Positions 43,960 to 55,198 of a DNA stretch of 64,000 nucleotides are shown here, piece after piece. Both the position numbers and the translations under genes were made by a program. Numbering within the stretch: position 1 is the stretch's first letter; each line of letters opens with the position of its first letter. The stretch covers positions 38,023,554-38,087,553 of the forward strand of contig OX485803.1 in assembly GCA_950295325.1 (NCBI GenBank), read 5' to 3'. The DNA comes from Polytrichum commune. Its lineage: Eukaryota; Streptophyta; Polytrichopsida; Polytrichales; Polytrichaceae. Below the pieces are notes generated by a model that saw nothing but the letters and a program-made list of their open reading frames with translations, had not been told where the DNA came from and did not search any database.

Positions 43960-44788
43960 CTCTGTCGTGCACCTCTTCATGAGGATTGCGTGGAACACCA
44001 TGGGCACAAGGGGGACCCCAAAGCTTGTGGTGTATGTATTCTAGAATGTTCAAGAACTCCCCAATCATAGGTGTGAGCTAGGAGATATGCAGTTTGAGTG
44101 GGGCGCTGCCTAGGGATAACGCCCAACACTCCAGGGGCCGTTGTGGTGGGAAAGCAATTACCTAGGAGTGGCATGCACCCATGATTGCCGAGGTTAGAAC
44201 AACCATATCTCCCGCAATACTTGCCCGAATGGGGCAAATGAGGAGTATATCGACATCTATGCAAGGAGTATATGTCGATGGATTGGTCGTTGGATAACAT
44301 CTGAGATTTGACAATGAAGTTATGGAGGTTTGAAGCTGTTGGGGGGCTCCAGCCCAAGCGGGTAAGGGAAAATGTCTACTTGGCCCCAACTCTTAGGAGA
44401 GAGACAAAGGTTGACTTGACGGTGGGGTAGGGGCCCTACCCAAACTCCTAGAGGCTTATATGGGGAGGCAACGTTGCCAACCGGCCCCACCCGTTGCAGA
44501 ACAACACGGCCTCCACAAGTGTTGGCCCAACATGGGGGCATAGTTGCCAAATATGATTGTTGTAATGTTGTTCTGGCAACACGATGATACACTCAAGATT
44601 AGATTTCCATGAATGGAAGTCCGCACCTAATCATTGGCTACTTACTAAGGGGAGAATACCAAATGCATGTAAGAGGGTTTGGCAACCAAGCCATGAGCTT
44701 TGAGGTTGGTATGGGAAGCTAATCATGCCCATGTGTGGGATGTGTAGGGTTAACGCTTGTGACACCTACTTGAGTTGAAAAACGGTGA
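43960..44788. repeat. Long inverted repeat, arm A (interrupted by LINE copy 2)
   Basis: The sequence aligns with the reverse complement of 60372 to about 59450: GTGCACCTCTTCATGAGGA, CACCATGGGCACAAGGGGGA, ATTCTAGAATGTTCAAGAAC, ACTTGCCCGAATGGGGCAA, GGTAGGGGCCCTACCC-type blocks, then GGGTTAACGCTTGTGAC. The alignment resumes after the LINE at 58462 (GGGAAGCTAGCAAGGGTTGC). Confidence 0.75.
44776..44788. repeat. Target-site duplication, left copy (LINE copy 2)
   Basis: TGAAAAACGGTGA, identical to 58449-58461, which directly follows the TATC tail. Confidence 0.85.
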
Positions 44789-44895
44789 GGTGTTTTACAC
44801 AAGGGAATCACGATGTACCAAAGTTGAAGAGCTCCGTCTCTCTGGAGAGGTGTGTGATTAAGGAGTAAGCCGCTGCATCCTGATGTGTGAGCTGC

Positions 44896-44952
44896 TAGAA
44901 GCTGGGCTAGCAGTTAACCCCACACACATCAGTGTAGCAGTTAGGTTAAGTG
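44896..44952 (+). promoter_or_regulatory. Stem-loop in the 5' UTR of LINE copy 2
   Basis: CTGATGTGTG pairs with CACACATCAG, and inside it CTGCTAG pairs with CTAGCAG around AAGCTGGG. A strong two-part hairpin near the RNA start. Role unknown. Confidence 0.5.
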
Positions 44953-45342
44953 TGTTTTGTTGAGGTGCAGAAACGTGTTGGAAGGGGTACATGTGAAGGT
45001 TTTAGATCAGATCTAGTGATACAAGCAAATGTGTATGATTGTTCAGATCTCAAGGTTAGGGTATTCTGATGTGCTGGGGCCCTTGTTGGTTGCATTGAGT
45101 TTGAAACTTCATTTACTATGCTTGTAGATAGCTAGATCTGCATTGATACATCACATTAGAGGGAAACAGAGCACCAAGGATACAAACACATTTGTACTCA
45201 TGGTCATATGCTGATCCAGAAAAACATTTCAAAAAATAGATAGTACAACACACAGAAGGTGCCATAGGCTCCTTCTTTCTCTTACACTCATTATAGTCAC
45301 ATTCTATCTATCCTCTCTACCTAGCATAGATCTTGCACAACA

Positions 45343-47484
45343 GTGGCAGCAACTAGGGAGATCCACAACCCTTCAGCGACAGAATGTGGAGGAGATCCAC
45401 ATCAACTTCGAACAGCAGCTAGGGAGATCCAAAGGTCTTCAGCGGCAGGATCGGGAGGACACCGACTTCGAACAGCAACTAGGGAGAGCCACAACCCTAC
45501 ATCGACAGAATGCGGAGGAGATCGACACCGACTTCGAACGGCAGGTAAGCGTCACCGAAAAGACCAAGCGGGAAGGAAGATCAGTATTCGAAGAACACCT
45601 ACACCGAAAAAACGAAACCACCGAGAGAAGCGAGGAGACCTACACCGAAGAGAGTCACACTGAAGGAAGATCGGAGATCTGCGGCGAAAGGATCAAGCAA
45701 GAAGAATGTCCAGCAAACTACATCAAAAACCACCTACACCAAAAACGTGACACCACCGAGGGAAGCTCGAAGATCCACACCGAAGGGATCCACACTGCAG
45801 GCGGCCGACGCGAAGAACGAAGGAGCCAAGATCGAGGGGAAAAGTACGAGAAACCTGCTACGAGGGCGAGGAAACAGTGAAAAGAAAGCAGGAGCCTACG
45901 TGAGGGGGAGAAGCCTGTCTGGAGCAAGAGGAAAACCCAGGAGCCTGCAAACACCGTGATCAAAACGCCGAAAACAAACCAAAGAAAGGAGATCCAGCAG
46001 AGGAAGCAAAGACCGACACCAGGAGAGCCAGCACCGAGGAAGAACCTGTGCGAGGGAAGAGGAGAACCAACACCGAGGAAGAACCTGCACGAGGGAAGTA
46101 GGAGCCGGTGCAAGGAGAGGAAGCGACTGCGAAAAAGAACGAACCTGCGATTGGGAGGGAGGAGCCTACGCAAGAGAAGGCCAAAGCCTGAAGCCGCCGA
46201 AAAGCCTGTATTGAGCAAGAAGAAGACCCAGGAGCCTACAACCGCCGTGACCAAAACGCCGAAAACAAACCAAAAAGAAGAAAGGAGGAGATCCAGCAAA
46301 GGCCGAAACCAAGAGAGCCAGCACCGAAGAGAGCCAGCACCACTGAGGAAGAACCAGCACAAGGAAAGCAGGAGTCGGCGCAAGGAGAGGAGTCGGCGCA
46401 AGGAGAGGAAGCGACTGCGAGAAAGGAAGAGCCTGCGAGTGGGAGGGAGGTGCCAGCGCAAGAGAAGGTTGAAGCCTGAAGCCGACGAGAAGCTTGTCTT
46501 GAGCAAGAAGAAGACCAAGGTGCCTACAACCACCGTGACCAAACCTGTCTTGAGCAAGAAGAAGACCCAGGAGCCTACAACCGCCGTGACCAAAACGCCG
46601 AAAACAAACCAAAAAGAAGAAAGGAGGAGACCCAGCAAAGGCCGAAACCAGGAGAGCTAGCACCGAGGAAGAACCAACACGAGGAAAGCAGGAGCCGGTG
46701 CGAGGAGAGGAAGCGACTGCCAGAAAGGAAGAGCCTGAGAGTGGGAGGGAGGAGCCTGCGCAAGAGAAGGCTGAAGCCTGTAGCCGCCGAGGCCTCTGAA
46801 TGGGAAAGCAGCCGAGAGAGAGCTGCGAGACCGAAACGGGTAACCGGTAGCAACAGGGCCGAGGGTAGAAAAGTAGGCACAGAAAAAATGACATCCCAGA
46901 AAACCTCCCAACGCAAAAGTAACGGAGCAGATGGTGGAAGCCTAGCTCCAATTACTCTTGCAAATTTTTTTGGGGAGGATGAGGGCATTATGGAGATAGA
47001 CTCTCCAGCTCAAAGTCTCAAAAGACTTTTGGAAGAAAAAGCAAAAAATCAAAGCAAAGGGGCAGCTCAAGGGAAGCGTACTAGAGAACCCATCAAGATG
47101 GAATCCGTTCTCACACACCCAATGAAATTTAGATTTTGGTTAGGCTTTGAGGTTATGGAAAAATTAGCTAAGGAGCAAGGAGTCGAGGAGCTTTTCAATG
47201 ATGAATCCATTGCCGACCGCATCACAAGAGGCATCCCCCGCAAAGAGGCCGAAGAATTGGAGTGTGTAAGTATCTCTTACCCAAGAGTCCCTCAAACCCT
47301 ATACCCAAGTGAGAGGAGTGATGGCATAAATGGGCAACATCTTAACCTAACCCAAGTACCACAAGAAATAGAAATTGACCCAATTTCTAAGCTTTCCAAG
47401 GATTTTCACATTGCTATCCACTTTCAACTTCCCAACCACCCTCTTATGCACAATCATATCAAAGAGCTGTACAAGAGAGGCTAG
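45343..47484 (+). pseudogene. LINE copy 2 ORF1, N-terminal basic repeat region
   Basis: A broken reading region. From 45345, three units of about 70 bp (GAACAGCAGCTAGGGAGA) are in tandem. From about 45950 to 46800, three units of about 300 bp carry AAACGCCGAAAACAAACC and GGAAGCGACTGCGAGAAA. The frame with peptides GGRSLRKRRLKP, LSKKKTQEPTTAVTKTPKTN and KEERRRSSKGRN is shared by the repeats and leads into the last part (46741-47484, with MEKLAKEQGVEELFNDES), so the basic frame is the likely coding one. Such Lys/Arg-rich N-termini suit an RNA-binding ORF1 protein. It ends at TAG 47482-47484, about one codon frame away from the next part, indicating a 1-nt frameshift near 47450. Confidence 0.5.
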
Positions 47485-47489
47485 ATGAC

Positions 47490-48635
47490 ATGAAGATCGC
47501 ACTAGGAACCAACCTTATAGAACCCATATCCGTTCTATGCATGAGTGTGAAAAGGGGAGGAATGAAAGGAGTGTGGGCCGGGATCATTAAACTCCATCTC
47601 CTTAACCCTCACATTGACGGGATTGCCTTACTAACCGGGCTAAGGGCCTTTATCCTTCACCTTGAGCCACACTCAAGTGTTGGAAGCCTAGGCAAGGTTT
47701 GTAAGTCCTACCATACAATTGCTAGGAGTAACAACCTATCAATCAAAATTTCCAATGACACACTTGTGGGCATAACCGCTCATGACCTCTTTCTAGACAT
47801 TCTAGAAAATAGCTTTAGGAGAGGGCACAAATTTGAAATAGTAGAAGTTCAAAAGGGTACCCCCAATAACCATGCGTATATTGTGACCCCCACCCCTCTC
47901 CAAGCCAAAAAAATTCAAACTTTACAAGTCTCTACCCATCACCAAATTCTAGAGGGGCAAGTTACCAAAGGCCCCTCCCTCACCCTAGAGCAAAAGGCTA
48001 AAAAAGAGGCCCTCATCCTCACCTTTTACAACCTCCCTATTCTAATGAACATCGAGGATACCTCCCTAGAGATTTGTAAAATCCTAGGGACCAAAAATGT
48101 TGTGTCAATATGGTTTCACAAGCAAGATGGGCTAAGGCATAACGGGAGTGCAAACGTAGAGTGTCTCAACCCCTATGTCTATAGGAAATTCTTAGGCAAA
48201 GAGGCAAAAATCGGGGCCTACCACGTGGAAATTACCCCGCACCGAAGGAGCCTAGAAGGATGTGAAAAACCATCCAAGGAGTTACTAGTCAAATTCGGCT
48301 TCGAAGACACTAATACGTGTTTGGTAAATACGGTCGAAGCCATCCAAAACCAAACACAGGGAGAGGTAAAAGTGACAAATGAGGATGTTCTTACCGTGAT
48401 GAAAGAGGCCATAGAGGAAGGTAATAAAAAGCTCAAACTTGAACTCCACAAGGATATGAAGGAGTTAAAAAATGACATTGTAAAAGAAGCTCATTTATAT
48501 GCGGATGAAATAAATGAAAAACTCAAAAAACAAATGATGGAAATTCAAAGTACCCTATCCTTGGCATTAACGGGGATGCAACAAATCACGGGAGTGGTTA
48601 AACCAATGCTCAAAGACCAACCAAATGTGGAGTGA
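47490..48635 (+). CDS. LINE copy 2 ORF1, C-terminal part: RRM-like fold and coiled coil
   Basis: 381 codons. The upstream frame is open for a few residues (RAVQERLDD), so the ATG is probably internal to a once longer ORF1. Near residues 170-260 the block ALILTFYNLPILMNIED...GSANVECLNPYVYRKFLG...YHVEIT resembles an RRM: RNP2-like ILTFYNLP and RNP1-like GSANVECL. Residues about 305-365 (MKEAIEEGNKKLKLELHKD and following) are heptad-like and highly charged, a likely coiled coil for trimer or dimer formation. LINE ORF1 proteins with an RRM and a coiled coil package the RNA; usually the coil comes first, here it is C-terminal. Codon use is not G-poor, unlike ORF2. Confidence 0.6.
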   Translation: MKIALGTNLIEPISVLCMSVKRGGMKGVWAGIIKLHLLNPHIDGIALLTGLRAFILHLEPHSSVGSLGKVCKSYHTIARSNNLSIKISNDTLVGITAHDLFLDILENSFRRGHKFEIVEVQKGTPNNHAYIVTPTPLQAKKIQTLQVSTHHQILEGQVTKGPSLTLEQKAKKEALILTFYNLPILMNIEDTSLEICKILGTKNVVSIWFHKQDGLRHNGSANVECLNPYVYRKFLGKEAKIGAYHVEITPHRRSLEGCEKPSKELLVKFGFEDTNTCLVNTVEAIQNQTQGEVKVTNEDVLTVMKEAIEEGNKKLKLELHKDMKELKNDIVKEAHLYADEINEKLKKQMMEIQSTLSLALTGMQQITGVVKPMLKDQPNVE

Positions 48636-49053
48636 CCACAAACCGCCAAGAAACCCAAAAGTATTTACCTAAATACTATCATATACGTATATACGTATAT
48701 ACGTATACAATATATACATATACAATATATACATATACTAATTACACAGATACAATACATACAGATACAATACATATATATATTAAATATACATATACAG
48801 TATATGCATACTAAAATAAATACAATATACCGTACAAAAGGTATCATACAATACCACAAACCCCGTTTGGTATACAAATACAATACCCACCCCCTATATC
48901 CGGATACATACAAAATACAATACACCTACCCTATACTCAAACCAAAATACAATACCAAAAAACCCAAAAAATACCATCGTATTACACACAAAGGTTACCA
49001 CCGTATAACACCCAACTACCACCCACATTACAAAAAATACCCAAAAAATAAAA

Positions 49054-49078
49054 TGGCCTCGGCCTACCGGCCTCGCCA
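49054..49078 (+). repeat. 25-nt motif, copy 2a
   Basis: Identical to the copy 1 motif at 4614; preceded by an ATG in the local frame. Confidence 0.85.
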
Positions 49079-49683
49079 TCAAACTAAATGCAAATACAAC
49101 TCAACAACAAACAACTATATTAAAATACACTTCATGCCTAAACAACTAAAACACATTATACCCACCCCACCCACCACTACCCCTACAACAAAATCTACAC
49201 CTAACAAATACCAAAAATCAAACAAGAAAAAACCAAAAAAACTCTCATACAAAACAACCCGGCCACACTTACAATATAGGTACCCCCCAAAAAACAAACT
49301 TCATCATACATACAAACCGCATCTAAACTATAAGTTACATCCCAAACAAAGATCATACTCAAAACTAAATCTCCCCCGTACATCTAAACAATTAAATATC
49401 ATAATACACACTCCGAATTCCGTAAAATACTCAAAACCCATACAACACTCAAGGCACCTCCTTTACCCTAAACACAGATCCCATCCAAAACACATAAACT
49501 ACTTAAAATACATATCTCGTCCAATACATAACCCACCATATAAACTAGGAGCCTACCCTAACCTAAAGGCACGCCAACAAAATAAACTACATCCTAAACA
49601 TAAACCCCACCTAAAACCCATACTCTACCCCCAATCAAAACCCAACACCTACTCAAAATACAAACAACTTCCAACAAACAATG

Positions 49684-49708
49684 TGGCCTCGGCCTACCGG
49701 CCTCGCCA
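49684..49708 (+). repeat. 25-nt motif, copy 2b
   Basis: Identical core; here the upstream codon is GTG, not ATG. Confidence 0.85.
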
Positions 49709-50656
49709 CAAAAAGAACCGGAAAACTCACCTCACCAATTGGATACCCACCCTAATGACAAACCAAGTACCTAAACAATATACGAACTTATACACCTTAC
49801 TCAAACAACATAAAAACATAACACCCATCCTACACCACTCCCCTTCCACAACAAAACTAACACCCCTCAAAAACCTAAATCCAAACAAAACAAAACCGAA
49901 AACAATTAACATATATAGATATTCACCTAATATTGCAAGCACCTCAAGGATAGAATTTACAAAAAATACCAAATTACATCATTAACCACCCAAAACACAA
50001 CCCCATAACACAACATACTACGCATCCAAATTTTACCGATCACCCAAAAGTAAAAATACAATGGCCCCTCTCACAACACAAATACTTCCAAAGTAAAAAA
50101 CTTTATACTAAAGTCAAAACACACCCAAGGCATAGATTACAACATCAACACAAAACTCAACCAAAACCTAAAACAAACCCTTTAACCAATCAATTAAAAA
50201 ATATAACACTCCCCCCACCACAACATACTCACACAACACAAGAACCACCCCGGTCCCACTTAAAACACTTCCCCCACCCAAGATATAGCTCACAATTAAA
50301 ACACGATCTCCATCCATGGAATAAGTTACACCCAAACTATAAAGGCCATCTAGAACATAAACTTCACCCAAAAATCAAATTATACCCAAACCACAAACAC
50401 CTTCAACCTCACTCAAAATACATATCTCATCTAAAACATAGACTCCCTCCAAGACACAATTCTCATCCAAAAAATAAACTCCATCCGAAAAACAAAGTAA
50501 CCTCAACCTACCAACCCCGCCTCTCAACAAACATCAAAACACACCTAAAAAACAAATGCTCCAAAAATAAACCCTACCCTAACTTCGAACATCATAACAA
50601 AACCAAACAACTATTAAGCCCCCATATAAATTACCAACCCCACTCAAAAAACACAA

Positions 50657-50681
50657 TGGCCTCGGCCTACCGGCCTCGCCA
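50657..50681 (+). repeat. 25-nt motif, copy 2c (leader start)
   Basis: Identical core; ATG 50656 begins the leader that is in frame with the 2A motif. Confidence 0.85.
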
Positions 50682-50919
50682 CACATATAATAACAAATAC
50701 CACTTCATAAACAATTGGAAACCTAAATCAATAACAAGCCAAAAATCTACAAATAATACAAAACCACACTTCTCACCCATACAAATAGAAAAAACCATAC
50801 CCGCTATACCTAACCTCTTTACCACAACCAAATTTACAATCACAATATATCTAAAATCAAACATGAAAAACCCCAAAATAATTCACTTTCATGGATACTA
50901 TTTCATTAACAAACTATAA

Positions 50920-50958
50920 TTACTAAAATGCGGAGACATAGAATCCAATCCCGGACCA
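50920..50958 (+). other. 2A ribosome-skipping motif in LINE copy 2
   Basis: LLKCGDIESNPGP, the same protein sequence as copy 1 despite several synonymous differences (TGC for TGT, ATA for ATC, AAT for AAC). The leader has a stop two codons upstream, so this copy is cut off from its leader. Confidence 0.85.
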
Positions 50959-53900
50959 ATGCCTAACATCCTACATACACATCCTGCCACACACAAAAAA
51001 AGAGCCAAGATATACTTCATCCCAAATACTATAAGACTACAACCTGAATACCAACACATAGCAAATACATTTGCTCCCATACTAAAAAATACACACCACC
51101 TACACCATCAAGCAATAATTACCCACCCACACCTACACCAATACATCCAAACACAAAGGCAATCACCACTAACCCATATACTATATGCCATAGTTATTAC
51201 CATCCACCCCTCAATAGACACATGCAATAACATACTAGCCCGCCCCCAAAATTACCACTTTAACAACATATGGACCAACACATTAATTATTAGACTAGCT
51301 AAACTCACCAACCCCCCCCGAAAGGCACATATTGACACCCCACCCCTACACAACATTTGTAGAAAATAATCAAGATATAATACTTCCAAAAAACTCAATA
51401 CACACCAAAATATATGATTTCATCCACAACCAAGCTACCACACCCACATCAATCATCCTCAAGAAAGAATTCCCCTACCTTCCAAACCAATTAATAACCG
51501 AAACACTTAGATGTCTAGAAAATATAAACGGATACTCACACCCACCCCCATTCCCGGCCGCTCCCACTCCAATTACACGAATAAACTCTATCACCGAGCA
51601 TGAAACAAACATAATAACTTGGAATGCGTCATCGCTCAACACATCACTACCAAACTTACAAGACTTAATCAACAACTCTCTAAATAACACAGCAATCATT
51701 CATATCCAAGAAACCAAACTCACTACAAACAAATCTACTAAATATATACAAAACTTATTTCCGGAATTCAAACTCATTTTCAACAACACACACGCACTCA
51801 CAAGGTGCATCCAACAAAGAATGTCCTATACCCCCGGAAGAGGTGGCCTACTCACACTTATCCATCACAAATATGCATTCCCGGGAAATGTCACTAAAAT
51901 TCCCACACCAGCAAATATCTTCCCGTACCTACAAGTAATAAAAATAAATAACCATCCACTAACACCTTGGCTAATTATACACATGTATATGCCTACGCAC
52001 CTAGAAGACACATGCCTTATCCCACACCTCAATAATGAAATCACTAAACAAATCCCTACACACCCCAATCACATATACGCACTGTGTGGCGACTTCAACA
52101 GAGATATTGCACTTAAGGGCAGACAAAATAACAACACTACTACCCCCCACAAGAAGAGGACCTCCAATGGAAAAAATTTACCACATCTCTCGACTTAGAA
52201 TATATCACTACCAACACTAGTATTTCCAGACAAGGTGGCTACAACTACACATCAACAAGTCTAATAGATGGTTTCTACATTCACTCCCCTGACAACAACA
52301 AATTTACCTCCACTACAAACACAAACATGAATCTAAATTCATATCACTACCCAGTCACATTACACATCCCACACAACACACTTATTGCCAGACCTCCGCC
52401 CTCTACAAACACCTCACCAACTAGGATACTGAATCCGATACCACCAGAAAACCTAGAGAAATTTAACATAACATTCTTCGAAGAAAACTCCATCCAACTT
52501 AAAGAACTTACCACACTACTAGAAGACCACCAACACTTAACACCTAATCAATGGCAAAATGCCTACACATCATTGGATTACATTATAAATAAAATCTCAG
52601 AAACAATTGAAAAAACCTGCAGAGCTGACCCTCTACCCAACCTCACAAACAGAACATCACAACAAGGCGGTTTTTTACCACGCAAACTAGCTAGAGAATG
52701 GAAAAGATACCTCAACACATATCACTTCATCAGGAAAACCATTTACATTGCACAAAATGACCCAAGCTGGCAAGTGCACCCCATCCTAAACGATATACGA
52801 AACCACCAACACGTCAACATCCCACACCCACCTACTACAACAGCATCTCTTGTTGAATGGATTAACACCATAGCAACTATCGCAAAAATGGCAAATAAAG
52901 AAGCCATGAAAATCACCACAAAATACACCAGAGATTGCATTCTAAAAGCCGTATCAAAATACCGTCAAATGTATGAAAAAAACCCCAAGAAAATAAATCG
53001 GAAAATCTTCAAGAACACTGAAACTTCACCTCTTGACTCCATCATTGATAGACAAAACAACATATTAACCAACCCTGAAGACATTGCTTCAGAGATTTAC
53101 GCACAACAATCCATTAGCAACCGCCCAACAGTCCCCACATGCCACCATCAAAATATACATCCAATTCACTGTACATGCGGAGTAAGGCAATACCTTTGGC
53201 ACGACTTAGATGGATACACAATAGACAGACGAAGAGAACCCCAAATTCCCTTGCACACATACTTTGATAAAAAAACATACGACTTCTGTCTTAAAAACCT
53301 AAGTAACAATAAAGCCCTAGGTCCAGACAAAATCCCCAACTCAATTCTAAAAAATATGCCTCCACGTTTTTACAAAATATTGTTCTTATTCTTTAAACAC
53401 TGCTATAAACAAAAACAAATCCCAGCATCATGGAAAACTAGCCTAACAGTTTTACTATATAAAAAAGGTAACCCATCACAACTAACAAACCACAGACCTA
53501 TTGCACTAGCTAACACTATATATAAATTATACACAAGCACATTAACCTCTATCCTATCAGCATACGGAGAAAGATACCAAATACTACACGATAGCCAAGA
53601 AGGGTTCAGAGCAGAAAGAAACACCTCCAGACAAATCCAAATACTAATTGCAGCACTTGAAGACGCCAGACTCACGAACCAAGATATATACATTCTTTAC
53701 ATTGACTTCAAAAACGCCTTTGGCTCCATTGACCACGCCAGACTATTAGCCATAATGAAAGACCTGGGTTACCTCAATGACTTCATAAACCTCATAGGAA
53801 ACATATACTCACAATCATCAACCATATTTACCGGCAAACACTTCGGTAAAACCTTACCAATCCACATCCAAAGAGGTATAATACAAGGCGATACCCTTAG

Positions 53901-55198
53901 CCCATACCTATTTATCATATTCTTGGAACCCCTACTTAGATGGCTGCAACAAGGAAATAATGGATATACCTTCGGTACGTCCAGAGTCACAATTTCATCA
54001 GCAACATATGCAGACGATCTTGCAGCAATCGCCAACAAACTAGAAGCATTACAAACACAACTAAACAAACTAGACAAATTCTGTGAATGGGCAGGCATGG
54101 ACCTAGGTACACCAAAATGTGCAGTAACTGGATGCCCAAACAAATCTAAACTCAACCCCACAACCTTCAAGGCCTTAATCCAATCCACCAACATAAATTA
54201 TAGAAACCAACCTATACCAGTCCTAAACCAGCATGAACCCTATACATACCTAGGAATAAATCTTGCACCATCACTCAAATGGAAAACACAAATAAATACC
54301 ACCACAGCTAAAGTAATCAAACAGTGTCAAGCCCTAATAGCTTGCCCAGCTACTATGAAACAAAAAATCAACATGGTAGACACAGTCATACGCGCTGGAA
54401 TAGCATATAGTTTTTATGCAGTACCATACTCCATACCAGCCATAAAAAACTAGACAAAAAGATCATCGCACTCCATAAAACAATATGTGGAATACCTAAA
54501 TGCACATCTAATATCGCCACGCAATTCCCCCACAACTTATTTGAAATTGAAGCATTTTCACTACAAAATGCCTATCTAAGGTGCATTGGTGAACAATTAC
54601 AAAATGCCCTCAATGACAAAGGGAGAATTGGGAAAATATATACTGGCCTAGTACAATTCATACTTACTACACATGGGGGCTCTCAAGAAATCACTCGCAT
54701 TAAATACCATCACTGTGTTAGATCACCCATCACTAGAACACTGTTCCTACTAAAACATAAAGCCGGAGTCCATCTAAAAAGCACAATAAACAACTTTCTA
54801 CTAACCCCATCCTCACTTGAAACTGCATGGATGCAAGAAGCACAAATGCTACATGGTCTAAACCCCAACACCTCACTTAAACTACTACACAAACTACTTA
54901 TACATAATATAACAACACTAGACCAAATTACCATGCCTAATGATATCACTCTAATGAACAAGGACGAATTCAAAATATACCACTCCACTCCTTCTAAACT
55001 CATCCAAAACGCACTTAACATAGCTAATAAACTATTCTGTGCAATCAATGCCCCCTACCCTGCCAACAACACCACCCACCAAGATCCCTTAAAAACAAAT
55101 ATATAATAAGAAATCACAACATCCTACCTCACACACCGACCGCCCCCGTACACCCCCCTAACCCCCCCATCCCTCATCTACCTCCTCCCCCCAACAAC

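Larger units (their letters stand above)
48640..50655 (+). repeat. G-poor spacer with degenerate repeats of the ASAYRPR module
   Basis: Almost devoid of G on the + strand apart from 25-nt motifs at 49054, 49684 and 50657. The flanks of the motifs are weakly similar (NNYIKIHFMPKQLKHIIP after the first, HFINNWKP...KTIPAIPN after the third), so the spacer looks like old copies of the leader. Long open frames here are expected from the composition. A (TATACG/TATACA)n-like tract lies at 48680-48800. Confidence 0.55.
50656..55106 (+). pseudogene. LINE copy 2 ORF2, first half: leader, 2A, AP endonuclease, reverse transcriptase
   Basis: Same layout as copy 1. The leader from ATG 50656 stops at TAA 50917-50919 (GAA in copy 1), just before the 2A (50920-50958). 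The endonuclease is split by an extra C near 51315 and a lost base near 52145. It keeps TWNASS, IQETK, CGDFN and SLIDGF, but its SDH motif is SYH. The RT is intact from about 52327 to 54453: NKALGPDKIPNSIL, QEGFRAERNTSRQI, YIDFKNAFGSIDH, QGDTLSPYLF, ATYADDLAA (catalytic Asp pair near 54012) and TYLGINLAPSLKW. A lost A near 54446 shifts the thumb region into another frame, which runs to 55106. Confidence 0.85.

Noticed and set aside
44789-45300. Hammerhead or HDV ribozyme at the start of LINE copy 2
   Set aside because: CTGATGTG lacks the CTGATGA...GAAA core, and no double-pseudoknot pairing was found; only the stem-loop is reported.
45718-46988. Long minus-strand ORFs of 306, 261 and 137 codons
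   Set aside because: They are Leu/Ser/Phe-rich shadows of a purine-rich tandem repeat that codes on the plus strand (ORF1 N-terminus).
48804-49985. 393-codon plus-strand ORF as a separate gene
   Set aside because: G-poor composition, Lys/Thr/Asn/Pro/His low complexity and internal motif repeats in differing frames. It is better explained as LINE spacer with decayed leader copies.
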